From NCBI GenBank assembly GCA_024226515.1, contig JAAELQ010000146.1, forward strand, positions 1-64,000: DNA of 64,000 bases. The letters are read 5' to 3'. The notes beneath the pieces were generated by a model. The model saw only the letters and a list, made by a program, of their open reading frames with translations, did no database searches and was not told the DNA's origin. The stretch is from a bacterium (GTDB lineage: Bacteria > Acidobacteriota > Polarisedimenticolia > Polarisedimenticolales > Polarisedimenticolaceae). Below, piece after piece: positions 8,959-17,997 of the stretch. Positions within the stretch are counted from its first letter, which is position 1. Each line of letters starts with the position of its first letter. A program made the position numbers and the translations under genes.

Positions 8959-11900
8959 ATGAAGTTGTTTAGAGCGACGCTCGCGTTCGTGATCGTCGTA
9001 CTCGCCGTTTCGGTGGCGTCCGCCCAGACCGGGGGGATCACCGTGCAGGTGGTGGATTCGAACGGTCCACTGCCGGGGGCCACGGTGACCATCAGCCACG
9101 AAACTGGCTTCGTCAAGACCACGGCGATGCTGACCGATGGCCAGGGAATCGTCGAGTTCCCGGTCTTACGCCCCGGCAGGGGGTACGTGATCGAGGTCCA
9201 GTTCCCCGGCTTCGGGATCCGACGTGTTCCCGACATCCGGGTGCAGATCTCGCAGTCGACGCCCATCACGGTCCAGCTGGCCGCCGAGATCCAAGAGAAT
9301 GTCAAGGTGATCGCGGAAGGTGATGTCGTCGATCTCGAGGATACGCAGTCGAGCACCAAGTTCAGCGACGAGTTCATCCAGGACCTGCCCGTTCCGGGGC
9401 GGTTCTACCAGAACGTGCTGACACTGGCGCCCGGCGTGCAAGACGCGGACGGCGACGGAAACCCGAACGTTCACGGGTCCCGCGCTCGCGACTTCAAGGC
9501 CGTGGTCAGCGGCATCAGCAACGTGGATCCGCTGACCGGCGGCTTCATGAGTCGCGTCAACCCGAACTCGATCGAGGAAATGGAAGTCATCACCGCCGGC
9601 GCCGGCGTCGAATTCAGCCGAGCCCAGGGTGGCTTTGCCCGCATCATTCAGAAGCAGGGCACGAACGAGTTCGAGGGCGTGTTCGACTTCATCATTCGTT
9701 CGAGCACGTTCGACCGCGATGGCGCGGCGGACTTCGACAAGACGAGCGATCCGGACTTCGAGACTATCCACCCGGGCTTCCAGTTCTCGGGGCCGATCGT
9801 CAAGGACAAGGTCTGGTTCGTGCTGTCGCACGAGTTGATCGACCGTGAGGATCCGATCAACGTCGTCAGCGGGTTCGAGATCCAGACGTTCGATCAGACG
9901 ATCAACTCGGACACGATCACCTGGCAGGTTTCACCGCGCAACCAGCTGGCGCTGCAGTTCCAGTCCGATCCGTACGAGCTCGACAACTTCGGCGTCACCA
10001 GCCTGACACCGGCCGAGTCGGCGTCGCGGCTCGAGCGCGGCGGCGAGACTCTGTCGCTGGCCTGGACCGCTCCGTTCTCGCCCCGCGTGTACATCGAGAG
10101 CCGCGTGGCCTGGCAGGAGCTCGAGTTCGGACGCTTCCCGTCGACGAAGGGCGTGGCCAACTCGTGCCTCGGCGAGGGCACCGGCGGTTTCGACTTCCTC
10201 AACAGTGCGCAGTGCTTCAACGGCGAGACGGGTGAGACGACCGGGTCGTACCCCATCTCGAACGACTCGCGCAGCCAGCGCTTGACGGTCCGTACCGATG
10301 CGACCCTGTTCGGCGGCCGCCTGTGGGGCATGTCGCACCGCTTCAAGATGGGCTTCGTTTCCGAGAACGAGCGGTTTTTCCGCGACCTCGAGATCGGCCC
10401 TCGCGTGCAGGTGTTCATCTTCGAAGAAGCGACGGATGCCGAGGACGGCGGCGACGCCGAGCCGGAGCGGCAGGCGATCGTCGCTTCCAACCTGGCGGTA
10501 TTCCCGGACGGCAACGAGTCCCGAGCGACGAGCACCAACTGGGGCTTCTACGTCGAGGATCAGGTCAAGCCGCGCAGCAACTTGACGCTGACGCTGGGCA
10601 TGCGTGTCGACCGCGAGGAGATCAACGCCAACGGACGGAGCGCGTTCAATCCGTCCGAAGAGCAGGCGAACTTCGTGGCAGTCGACAGTGAGTGCGGGAC
10701 TAACCAGGCCTGCAGGCAGCGTGGCTGGCAAGATACTTTTACGGCGTACGAAGGCGTCGAACAAGTCGTAGAAGATCTCTCGATCCTGCTCAACGTCTCC
10801 GAGGACCTGATTCGAGGGCGGTTGTCCAGTGCCGCCAAGGCCGGCGCGCAGGCGACGAACCGACGGCGCCAGGACAACGTCGAGATCAACAACACGAACT
10901 TCTCGCCTTCGCTGTCCGTGGCATGGGATCCCTGGAGCAACAACAAGACGAAGTTCGCCCTTACCGCACGAAGGTACTACGACAAGATCTTCCTCGAAAT
11001 CCCGATGAACGAGCTCAACCCGGCTAACGTGAGCCTCGTGTTCAATGCCGAGACCACGGCAAACGGGTTCGTTCCGACGACGCCGCGCAGTAGCGTCAAC
11101 CCGGCGGTCAACGTCGATGTGGTCGATCGCGACCTCAGGACGCCGTACAACGACGAGTTCACCATCTCGTTCGAGCGGGAGGTCTGGGCGGAAACCTCGC
11201 TGAAGTTGACCTACGTCAACCGCAAGTTCCGCGATCAACTCCAGGATGTCAACATCAACCGTGCACCCGGCGACCTCGGTCGTTGCCTGAAGGCGTCGTT
11301 GAGCAACGTGGCGACGATCGAACCCAGCCCCGGTTTTGGTTTCTTCTACCCGGATCCATTTAATCCTGGCGCGGAGTTGTACGACAGCGTCGACGGCGAC
11401 GGCGACGGTCAGGGTCCGAGCGGTTTCGACGATTGCGCGGGTAAGATCATCGTCCCGGAGGGTCAGATCGCGGACGGCGAGGATTTCCTCTCGCGCGACA
11501 AGCGGCTGGAAGTGCCGGACGGTATTCCGGATCTGTACGTGCAAAGCCCGATGTGGGGCAACATGTACTATCTCAGCAACATCAACGAAACCGACTACGA
11601 GGCCTACGTGGTCGAGTTGATCCGCCGTCAGTACCGTAGCTGGGAGATGCAGGCGTCCTATACCTGGTCCGAGGCGATCGGCGACGGGGACGACTACCGT
11701 CAGCAAATCGGGGACGACCAGAGCCTCGTCGACAACGAGCGCGGCTACCAGTCCTACGACCAGCGTCACTCTGTCAAGGTCAGCGCCACGACGATCACGC
11801 CGTGGGGCTTCCGCATCGGCGGCGCCGCCAGTTGGCAGTCCGGTCTACCGTACTCGTTGATGTCGCGGCAGACGTCGTTCGATCAGGTGCCGCCCCAGTT

Positions 11901-12195
11901 CCAGAACCTGGGTTCCGGCAACCCGCCCGAATTCCGTTTTCAGTACAAAAAAGGTCAGCGGAACTCCGAGCGCAACGTCTCCTACTACAACTTCGACCTC
12001 AAGCTGACCAAGGAGATGAACCTCGGCCGTGGTCTCAACCTCCAGCTCTCGGCCGAGATCTTCAACCTCCTGAACGAGGGGACGTACAAGATCTGGGACC
12101 GCGGGGCGGAGATCGGCCGTCAGATCAACGGCAACAACATCGCGTTCCGCGAGTTCGGTCGTCGGTTCCAACTGTCGATGAAGATGGCCTTCTAG
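8959..12195 (+). CDS. TonB-dependent receptor with carboxypeptidase-regulatory domain
   Basis: A 1078-residue outer-membrane receptor of the large, 22-strand-barrel type common in Acidobacteriota. A signal peptide (MKLFRATLAFVIVVL to about residue 24) precedes a carboxypeptidase-regulatory-like beta domain (about 26-110). A plug domain follows, then a long barrel rich in aromatic/Asn strands that ends in the outer-membrane signature RRFQLSMKMAF with a terminal Phe. The ATG at 8959 has AGGAGG 5 nt upstream; the frame is open to 8794, but that part lies across the promoter. The likely role is uptake of an oligosaccharide, peptide or siderophore; the ligand cannot be told. An Asp/Gly-rich loop near residues 810-835 may bind calcium. 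The neighbouring two-component system might control it, but the visible promoter is sigma70-like. Confidence 0.92.
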   Translation: MKLFRATLAFVIVVLAVSVASAQTGGITVQVVDSNGPLPGATVTISHETGFVKTTAMLTDGQGIVEFPVLRPGRGYVIEVQFPGFGIRRVPDIRVQISQSTPITVQLAAEIQENVKVIAEGDVVDLEDTQSSTKFSDEFIQDLPVPGRFYQNVLTLAPGVQDADGDGNPNVHGSRARDFKAVVSGISNVDPLTGGFMSRVNPNSIEEMEVITAGAGVEFSRAQGGFARIIQKQGTNEFEGVFDFIIRSSTFDRDGAADFDKTSDPDFETIHPGFQFSGPIVKDKVWFVLSHELIDREDPINVVSGFEIQTFDQTINSDTITWQVSPRNQLALQFQSDPYELDNFGVTSLTPAESASRLERGGETLSLAWTAPFSPRVYIESRVAWQELEFGRFPSTKGVANSCLGEGTGGFDFLNSAQCFNGETGETTGSYPISNDSRSQRLTVRTDATLFGGRLWGMSHRFKMGFVSENERFFRDLEIGPRVQVFIFEEATDAEDGGDAEPERQAIVASNLAVFPDGNESRATSTNWGFYVEDQVKPRSNLTLTLGMRVDREEINANGRSAFNPSEEQANFVAVDSECGTNQACRQRGWQDTFTAYEGVEQVVEDLSILLNVSEDLIRGRLSSAAKAGAQATNRRRQDNVEINNTNFSPSLSVAWDPWSNNKTKFALTARRYYDKIFLEIPMNELNPANVSLVFNAETTANGFVPTTPRSSVNPAVNVDVVDRDLRTPYNDEFTISFEREVWAETSLKLTYVNRKFRDQLQDVNINRAPGDLGRCLKASLSNVATIEPSPGFGFFYPDPFNPGAELYDSVDGDGDGQGPSGFDDCAGKIIVPEGQIADGEDFLSRDKRLEVPDGIPDLYVQSPMWGNMYYLSNINETDYEAYVVELIRRQYRSWEMQASYTWSEAIGDGDDYRQQIGDDQSLVDNERGYQSYDQRHSVKVSATTITPWGFRIGGAASWQSGLPYSLMSRQTSFDQVPPQFQNLGSGNPPEFRFQYKKGQRNSERNVSYYNFDLKLTKEMNLGRGLNLQLSAEIFNLLNEGTYKIWDRGAEIGRQINGNNIAFREFGRRFQLSMKMAF

Positions 12196-12223
12196 ACCTC
12201 GTCTCTCGCTTCGTCTTTACGAA

Positions 12224-12256
12224 GGCCGTCCCGTTCGCGGGGCGGCCTTTTTCTTT
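12224..12256 (+). terminator. Strong rho-independent terminator
   Basis: A 10-bp stem GGCCGTCCCG/CGGGGCGGCC (one G-T pair) closes a TTCG tetraloop and is followed by TTTTTCTTT. It begins 28 nt after the receptor stop and ends that transcription unit. Confidence 0.93.
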
Positions 12257-12349
12257 GGTGGCCGTGGAGGTCGTGGACCCGCCTGCCTCGGCGGTCTGCG
12301 TATCGCGATCCCGATCGGGTTGATCGGTGTGATGGTTGCGGAAACGGTC

Positions 12350-12399
12350 GGGGGTGGGGTCGGGGTTGTTTCTTGGTGGGGGCGGTGCGATGTTGGGGG
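12350..12399 (+). other. G-rich tract with quadruplex potential upstream of cysS
   Basis: Five runs of 4-5 guanines lie on the coding strand at 12350-12354, 12356-12359, 12362-12365, 12378-12382 and 12395-12399. The first three are separated by 1-2 nt. They sit 28-77 nt before the cysS start in an otherwise gene-free 230-nt spacer and could fold as a G-quadruplex in DNA or mRNA. Confidence 0.4.
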
Positions 12400-12426
12400 T
12401 GCTGGTAGGATACGGGACTTTTTTCG

Positions 12427-13842
12427 ATGGGAATTGTCATGCGGATCTACAACACGTTGACGCGGAAGATGGAAGAGCTCGAGCCGATCGAGGCGGGGCA
12501 CGTGCGGATGTACACCTGCGGGCCGACGGTCTATGACTTCGCCCACATCGGCAACTTCCGTGCGTACGTGTGGGAGGATCTGCTGCGGCGGTCGTTGAAG
12601 TTCCTCGGGTTCCGTGTGACTCAGGTGATGAACATCACGGACGTCGAGGACAAGATCATCCGGAAGATGATCGCGGAGAAACTGACGCTGGAGCAGGCGA
12701 CGCAGCCGTACATCGACGCGTTCTTCCAGGACATCGAGACGTTGCACGTCGAGCGCGCGGAGGAGTATCCGAAGGCGACGGATCACATCGCGGAGATGAT
12801 CGAGATCGCGAAGGCGCTGGAGGCCAACGGACTGACATACGAGAGTCAGGGCTCGCTGTACTACCGCATCGAGTCGTTTCCGCAGTACGGGAAGCTGTCG
12901 AATCTGGAGAACCGCGAGGTGAAGAGCGGGGCGCGCGTCGACAGCGACGAGTACGAGAAGGACGACGCGCGCGATTTCGTGCTGTGGAAGGCCTCCAAGG
13001 AAGGGGAGCCGACGTGGGACAGCCCGTGGGGCGCGGGCCGGCCCGGCTGGCACCTGGAGTGCTCGGCGATGAGCATGAAGTACCTGGGGCGTACGTTCGA
13101 CCTGCACACCGGCGGCGTGGACAACATCTTTCCGCATCACGAGAACGAGATCGCGCAGAGCGAGGGTGCTACGGGAGAGCCGTTCGTGCGCTACTGGATG
13201 CACGCGGCGCACCTGATGGTCGAAGGCGAGAAGATGGCCAAGTCGAAGGGCAACTTCTACACGCTGCGCGACCTGCTGGGCAAGGGGCACGACCCGCGCG
13301 CGATTCGCTGGTTGTTGCTCGGAACGCACTACCGAGGCCCGCTCAATTTCACGATCGAGGGGCTGAACCAGGCGACCAGCGAAGTGCAGAGGATCGACGA
13401 CCTGATCGCCCGCCTCGACCGCGAGCCGGCGGGGGACGGAGAGAACGCGGAGTTCGACGCGCGTGTCGCGCAAGAGGTGCAGGCGTTCGGCGAGGCGCTG
13501 GCGGACGACCTCGACGTCAGTAGTGCCGCCGGGGCGCTGTTTCGGCTGATTCGTGAGGCCCACGTCGCGATGGACCGGGGCGCGCTTCCGGTCTCGAGCC
13601 GCGAGGCGCTGCGGGCCGGGCTGGGGCGTTTCGACGAGGTGCTGGCGATCGTGGAGACGCAGGACGCCGCGATCGACGACGAGGTCGAGGACCTGATCCG
13701 GCAACGCAACGACGCGCGCAAGAACCGTGAGTTTGCGGAGGCTGACCGGATCCGCGACGAGCTGGCCGCGCGTGGCATCGTCCTCGAGGATACGCCACAG
13801 GGCACCGTGTGGAAGAAGGGCCGGCCGACGGGCGCCGCATAG
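12427..13842 (+). CDS. cysS: Cysteinyl-tRNA synthetase
   Basis: A class I aminoacyl-tRNA synthetase of 471 residues that charges tRNA-Cys. Residues seen: the zinc/cysteine-binding MYTCGPTVYD (Cys31), the HIGH-type motif HIGN (40-43), the zinc-site stretch LECSAMS and HHENEIAQSE, and the KMSKS-type motif KMAKS (269-273). A helical DALR-like and anticodon end follows (RNDARKNREFAEADRIRDELA). The start may be ATG 12427 or ATG 12439; the latter gives MRIYNTLTRK, closer to most homologues, and neither has a strong Shine-Dalgarno. The G-rich tract lies just upstream. The next gene overlaps its last 34 nt in another frame. Confidence 0.97.
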   Translation: MGIVMRIYNTLTRKMEELEPIEAGHVRMYTCGPTVYDFAHIGNFRAYVWEDLLRRSLKFLGFRVTQVMNITDVEDKIIRKMIAEKLTLEQATQPYIDAFFQDIETLHVERAEEYPKATDHIAEMIEIAKALEANGLTYESQGSLYYRIESFPQYGKLSNLENREVKSGARVDSDEYEKDDARDFVLWKASKEGEPTWDSPWGAGRPGWHLECSAMSMKYLGRTFDLHTGGVDNIFPHHENEIAQSEGATGEPFVRYWMHAAHLMVEGEKMAKSKGNFYTLRDLLGKGHDPRAIRWLLLGTHYRGPLNFTIEGLNQATSEVQRIDDLIARLDREPAGDGENAEFDARVAQEVQAFGEALADDLDVSSAAGALFRLIREAHVAMDRGALPVSSREALRAGLGRFDEVLAIVETQDAAIDDEVEDLIRQRNDARKNREFAEADRIRDELAARGIVLEDTPQGTVWKKGRPTGAA

Positions 13843-14219
13843 CGCAGGGCCGCTCAGCGGCCCGTCAGCGGCTCGGGCTGCGCGGAGAGCACGCCGCGGC
13901 CCTGGCCCTCGAACGCCGCGGCCTGAGCGTCCTGCAGCGCCGCTATCGCTGCCGCCTTGGCGAGGTCGATCTGGTGGCTCGCGACGGCGACGCGATCGTG
14001 TTCGTCGAGGTCAAGGCGCGACGTGGTTCCGGCTACGGCGAGCCGGCCGAAGCCGTGACGCCCGCCAAGCAGCGCCGCCTGGCCCGCGTCGCGCTGCGCT
14101 ACCTACAACAGCGGGGTTGGTTGGAGCGTCCGTGCCGTTTCGACGTCGTCGAGGTCCGTGAGAGCGTGGACGGCACGACGCAGGTGCGCCATCTGATCGA
14201 TGCGTTTCGCCCGTGTTGA
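13809..14219 (+). CDS. YraN family (UPF0102) nuclease-fold protein
   Basis: A 136-residue YraN/UPF0102 protein. The family pattern RGEHAAALALERRG, then LGEVDLVARDG and VFVEVKARR, matches the endonuclease-like core (E-x-D-L and E-V-K) of the restriction-endonuclease-fold superfamily. The cellular role of the family is not settled; archaeal and bacterial relatives have been linked to DNA repair or recombination. The start is GTG 13809, overlapping cysS by 34 nt, chosen because no other in-frame start precedes the conserved core. It is followed by tRNA-Gly. Confidence 0.85.
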   Translation: MEEGPADGRRIAQGRSAARQRLGLRGEHAAALALERRGLSVLQRRYRCRLGEVDLVARDGDAIVFVEVKARRGSGYGEPAEAVTPAKQRRLARVALRYLQQRGWLERPCRFDVVEVRESVDGTTQVRHLIDAFRPC

Positions 14220-14287
14220 CGAGGTCTCGGCCATGGGGTACTTTGCCGTGGAGCCCGTTCTTTCCTGGATGGGCGCGATCGATAGGT

Positions 14288-14363
<76 letters not shown>

Positions 14364-14392
14364 CGTCCGATCCCGAACAAGCGGAGTCAATC

Positions 14393-15034
14393 ATGAGCCA
14401 ACGAAACCCGACACAGCGTCGTCTCGTCGGCGGGCTGCTCTCGCTGATCCTGTTGGCCGCCGGCACGGAGCAGGCCGCCGGGCTCGCGCTCGCCCCCGGA
14501 GATACTGCTCCCGAGTTACGCGGTGACACGTTTCGCGGAGAGCGCCTGCTGATCGACTATTCCGCGAGCAAGCTGACCCTGGTCAACTACTGGGCCACCT
14601 GGTGCGTGCCGTGTCTCGAGGAGATGCCGGCGCTCGACCACCTGGCCCAGATCCACGGGGCGGACCGCGTGCAGGTCGTCGGCGTGCTGCACGACAGCGT
14701 CGACGACGAGACCGCGCTCGAGTTCCTCGAGCCCATGGGGCTGAGCTACCCGCTGCTCCGCCCGCGCGACTATACGGCCGATCGCTGGGGCGGCATCGCG
14801 TCCTTGCCGACGACGTTCCTGATCGACTCGGAGGGCGAGGTCCTGCGGCGCTACGTCGGCGCGACGGCCGAGCAGGTCAAGGGCCTGGCGTACGACGTGA
14901 GCGCGGCGCTGGAAGACAGGCCCCTCGGTCCGTTCGTGTACCCGACGGCGGAAGGCGCGGTGACGAACGAGGATCGCTTGCGGCTGAAGCGCGACGCGGA
15001 GGCCAAGGCGGAGGCCGATCGGGGCGGCTCCTAG
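14393..15034 (+). CDS. TlpA-like exported thiol-disulfide protein
   Basis: A 213-residue exported thioredoxin-fold protein. A signal peptide (about residues 1-30) is followed by an AhpC/TSA-Redoxin/TlpA domain with the active-site motif WATWCVPC and the cis-Pro segment SLPTTFLID. The N-terminal APELRG is typical of TlpA/ResA. The likely role is periplasmic disulfide reduction, for example in cytochrome c maturation; the partner is not in the window. The ATG at 14393 follows the tRNA by 29 nt. It converges with lipA, and the two stop codons share a CTAG palindrome (4-nt tail-to-tail overlap). The charged C-terminal tail (about residues 180-213) is unusual for the family. Confidence 0.88.
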   Translation: MSQRNPTQRRLVGGLLSLILLAAGTEQAAGLALAPGDTAPELRGDTFRGERLLIDYSASKLTLVNYWATWCVPCLEEMPALDHLAQIHGADRVQVVGVLHDSVDDETALEFLEPMGLSYPLLRPRDYTADRWGGIASLPTTFLIDSEGEVLRRYVGATAEQVKGLAYDVSAALEDRPLGPFVYPTAEGAVTNEDRLRLKRDAEAKAEADRGGS

Positions 15035-15936
15035 CCGATCGAGAGCAGGCCCGGCGGATCCGGCCGGTGCCGTTCCGCGTGATACGACGACCGCACGAGC
15101 GGGCCGGACTCCACGTGCAGGAAACCCAGGTCCATGCCTTTCTTGCGGAAGGTGTCGAACTCGTCGGGCGTGACGAAGCGGTCGACCGGAAGATGCTCGC
15201 GCGTCGGCTGTAGGTACTGTCCCAGCGTGACGACGTCGACGCCGGACGTGCGTAGATCGCGCAGCACCTCGAGAATCTCCTCGTCGCGTTCTCCCAGGCC
15301 GAGCATCAGGCTCGACTTGACCCGCATCTCCGAGCCTGCCGCGTCGCGCGCCGCGGCTGCCGCGGCGAGCACGTCGAGCGACCAGCGGTACTGCGAGCCA
15401 CGACGAGCGGTGTTGTACAGCCGCGGCACCGTCTCGACGTTGTGGGCGAACACCTCGGGCGCGGCGTGGAGGACGGTCTCGAGCGCTCCGGATTTGTTCT
15501 TGAAGTCCGGAGTCAGAACCTCGACGGCGCACTCCGGGCGGTGCGTCCGGATGGCGCGGATCACGTCGCGGAAGTGGCCCGCACCGCCGTCGGGCAGATC
15601 GTCACGGTCGACGCTCGTGATCACGGCGTGGCGCAGGCCGAGCCGCTCGACGGCCTGACCGACGTGCTGTGGCTCGTGCGGATCCACGCCCGGCGAGGGC
15701 CGGCCGCTGTTCACGCTGCAGAAGCCGCAGCGTCGAGTGCAGGTCTCGCCGAGGATCATGAACGTCGCCGTCCCGGCGTTCCAGCACTCGTAGATGTTGG
15801 GGCAGCGGGCCTCCGTGCAGACGGTGTTGAGCTCCAGCTCGGAGACCATCGAGCGCAGCTTACGGAACTGGCCCCCCGTGCGCAGCCGGATCTTCAGCCA
15901 CTCGGGCCGGCGCTGTTTCTCGGGTCTGCAGGTCAT
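15031..15936 (-). CDS. lipA: Lipoyl synthase
   Basis: Radical-SAM enzyme of 301 residues that inserts two sulfurs into octanoyl groups on E2 and GcvH proteins. The radical-SAM cluster motif is C66-x3-C70-x2-C73 (CTRRCGFC), and the auxiliary cluster cysteines are C40, C45 and C51. The C-terminal RSSY motif that ligates the auxiliary cluster is present (VRSSYHAE). It is the last gene of the E3-E2-lipB-lipA operon and overlaps lipB by 4 nt (ATGA). Confidence 0.98.
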   Translation of the reverse strand: MTCRPEKQRRPEWLKIRLRTGGQFRKLRSMVSELELNTVCTEARCPNIYECWNAGTATFMILGETCTRRCGFCSVNSGRPSPGVDPHEPQHVGQAVERLGLRHAVITSVDRDDLPDGGAGHFRDVIRAIRTHRPECAVEVLTPDFKNKSGALETVLHAAPEVFAHNVETVPRLYNTARRGSQYRWSLDVLAAAAAARDAAGSEMRVKSSLMLGLGERDEEILEVLRDLRTSGVDVVTLGQYLQPTREHLPVDRFVTPDEFDTFRKKGMDLGFLHVESGPLVRSSYHAERHRPDPPGLLSIG

Positions 15937-16691
15937 GTCTCGGTCCCTTCGCCCCGTGTGCGGGTCTCGTCCGTGCGCACAGGATAACTCCGCTCCAGCA
16001 GCGGAGCCAGCGCCGGGGTGGGCTCCGGCCGGTCGTCGGGCGACAGCCCGAAGACGCTGCCGAAGTGCCGTGTGACGACCCCCGCGACGTCACGTACGCG
16101 GTCTGCCGTTCCCGTCTCGTGCGCCAGCGACGTGACTCCGCGGTCGCGGATGCCGCACGGCACGATGGCGGAGAAGCCGTCGAGATCCGTCGAGACGTTC
16201 AGCGCGAACCCGTGCGAGGTGATCCAGCCGGTCGATAGCCGGACGCCGATCGCGGCCAGCTTGCGGCCCCCGGTCCATATGCCGGTCAGTCCGGGTTCGC
16301 GCTCGCACGACGATCCGTAGTCCGCTGCAGCGCGGATCAGCACCTGTTCCAGGTCGCGCAGGTAGCGATGGGCGTCGCGCCGTTCGCGCGGCAGGGCGAG
16401 AATCGGGTAGCCGACGAGCTGACCCGGGCTGTGGTACGTCACGTCGCCGCCACGGCCGGCTTCGTGCACCTCGATCCCGCGCCGGCGCAACGCGTCCGCG
16501 TCGAGCAGGACGTTGCTCTCGTCGCTACTCCGTCCCAGTGTGATGACGGGCGGATGCTCCAGCAGCAGCAGCAGGTCCGGGACGTCGCCGCGTCTGCGCG
16601 CGGCGATCAGTCGTTCCTGCAACTCGAGTCCCTCGGCGTAGCCGATGCGCCCCAACCAGCGGGCGAGCAGGCGGCTCGCGTCCGGTGTCAC
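15933..16691 (-). CDS. lipB: Octanoyl-ACP:protein octanoyltransferase
   Basis: Transfers octanoyl from acyl carrier protein to the lipoyl-domain lysine of E2/GcvH, the step before LipA. The 252-residue protein shows HPPVITLGR, the GRGGDVTYHSPGQLVGYPI core, catalytic Lys144 (GRKLAAIGVR) and acyl-accepting Cys179 (IVPCGIRD). The start is GTG 16691, overlapping the E2 stop by 4 nt (GTGA); the frame is open upstream, but that part lies within E2. Its immediate neighbours are its own substrate (E2) and the next enzyme (LipA). Confidence 0.96.
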   Translation of the reverse strand: MTPDASRLLARWLGRIGYAEGLELQERLIAARRRGDVPDLLLLLEHPPVITLGRSSDESNVLLDADALRRRGIEVHEAGRGGDVTYHSPGQLVGYPILALPRERRDAHRYLRDLEQVLIRAAADYGSSCEREPGLTGIWTGGRKLAAIGVRLSTGWITSHGFALNVSTDLDGFSAIVPCGIRDRGVTSLAHETGTADRVRDVAGVVTRHFGSVFGLSPDDRPEPTPALAPLLERSYPVRTDETRTRGEGTET

Positions 16692-17971
16692 AGCAGGGAT
16701 TCGTCGAAGTTCTCCAGCCCGTGCTTGACCACCGCCAGGAACTGATCGGCAACCGCACCGTCGACCACCCGATGGTCGTACGACATCGAGATGTACATCA
16801 TCGAGCGGATCGCGATCCCCTCGTCGATGACGACGGGCCGCTTCTGGATGCCGCCGATGCCCAGGATGCCCACCTGTGGCTGGTTGATGATCGGTAACCC
16901 GAACAGACCGCCGAACTGGCCCGGGTTGGTGATCGTGAACGTACCGCCCTGTACCTCGTCCGGGTTGAGCTGCTTGTTGCGCGCGCGGTGTGCCAGGTCC
17001 GTCACGGCCTTGCTCAGTCCGGCGATGGACAGGTCGTCCGCGTTGCGTACGACCGGAACGATCAGTCCCCAGTCGAGAGCCACGGCGATGCCGACGTTCA
17101 GGTCTTTCTTGTAGACCACCTCGTCGCCTTCGACCGAGGCGTTCAGGATCGGCCACGCGCGCAGGCCGTCGCACACCGCCTTGATGAAGAACGCCATCAC
17201 CGAGATCGAGGTGCCGTGGCGCTCGAGATACGACTGCTTGTGCTTGGCGCGCAGTCGCATGCAGCGCGTCATGTCGACCTCGAACAACGACTGCACGTGA
17301 GCCGAGATCCTCTTGGACTCGGTCATGTGCTCGGCGATCTTCTTGCGCATCACCGACATCGTCTCGCGCACCTCACGGGCGCCGGGCTCGAAGCTCGGGC
17401 GTGTGGGAGCTGCCGGCGGCGGCGGTGCCGGCCGGGTCTCCTTCGCCGTTCCGGCGACGGAGGCCGCCGCCGCGGCTCCGCCGCCGGCGATGAACGCGTT
17501 GATGTCCTTCTTCGTGACGCGCCCGCCGGCTCCGGTGCCGGGAACCGTCGTCGGATCGATGCCGTGCTCGGCCGCGATGCGTCGCACCACGGGCGATACG
17601 AAGACGCCTGGCTTGGGTGCGGCGGCGACTGCCGCCGCGGGGGCAGGGGAGGCTGCCGCAGGGGGGGCGGGCGTTTCGGCCGGTGCCGGAGCGCTGTCGG
17701 CTTTCGGAGCGGGCGCGTCGACAGCCGCCGAGGCGTCCGTTTCGATGACCGCCACCACGGCGTTGACCTCGACCGTGTCGCCCTCGTTGTTGCGGACTTC
17801 CGCGAGCACGCCCGCGGACGGGGCCGGAACCTCCGCGTCGACCTTGTCGGTCGAGATCTCGAACAGCGGCTCGTCCCGCTCCACGCTGTCGCCCACGTTC
17901 TTGATCCAGCGGGTGATCGTTCCCTCGGCGATCGATTCGCCCATCTGGGGCATCGTCACGTCAACGCGCAT
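16688..17971 (-). CDS. 2-oxoacid dehydrogenase E2 (dihydrolipoyl acyltransferase)
   Basis: Core acyltransferase of a pyruvate, 2-oxoglutarate or branched-chain dehydrogenase complex, 427 residues. Domains: one lipoyl domain (1-78) with the modified Lys43 in STDKVDAEV, an Ala/Pro linker, a peripheral-subunit-binding domain (about 130-168, ending GRVTKKDI), a second Ala/Pro linker, and the catalytic domain (about 200-427) with the active-site motif DHRVVDGA. The MPQMGESI start resembles E2o/E2b types more than pyruvate E2, but the acyl substrate cannot be fixed from sequence. No E1 gene is in the window. The E3 gene lies 26 nt upstream and lipB overlaps downstream. Confidence 0.94.
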   Translation of the reverse strand: MRVDVTMPQMGESIAEGTITRWIKNVGDSVERDEPLFEISTDKVDAEVPAPSAGVLAEVRNNEGDTVEVNAVVAVIETDASAAVDAPAPKADSAPAPAETPAPPAAASPAPAAAVAAAPKPGVFVSPVVRRIAAEHGIDPTTVPGTGAGGRVTKKDINAFIAGGGAAAAASVAGTAKETRPAPPPPAAPTRPSFEPGAREVRETMSVMRKKIAEHMTESKRISAHVQSLFEVDMTRCMRLRAKHKQSYLERHGTSISVMAFFIKAVCDGLRAWPILNASVEGDEVVYKKDLNVGIAVALDWGLIVPVVRNADDLSIAGLSKAVTDLAHRARNKQLNPDEVQGGTFTITNPGQFGGLFGLPIINQPQVGILGIGGIQKRPVVIDEGIAIRSMMYISMSYDHRVVDGAVADQFLAVVKHGLENFDESLL

Positions 17972-17997
17972 GCTGCTCTCCGTCTTCTACTTCCGGG

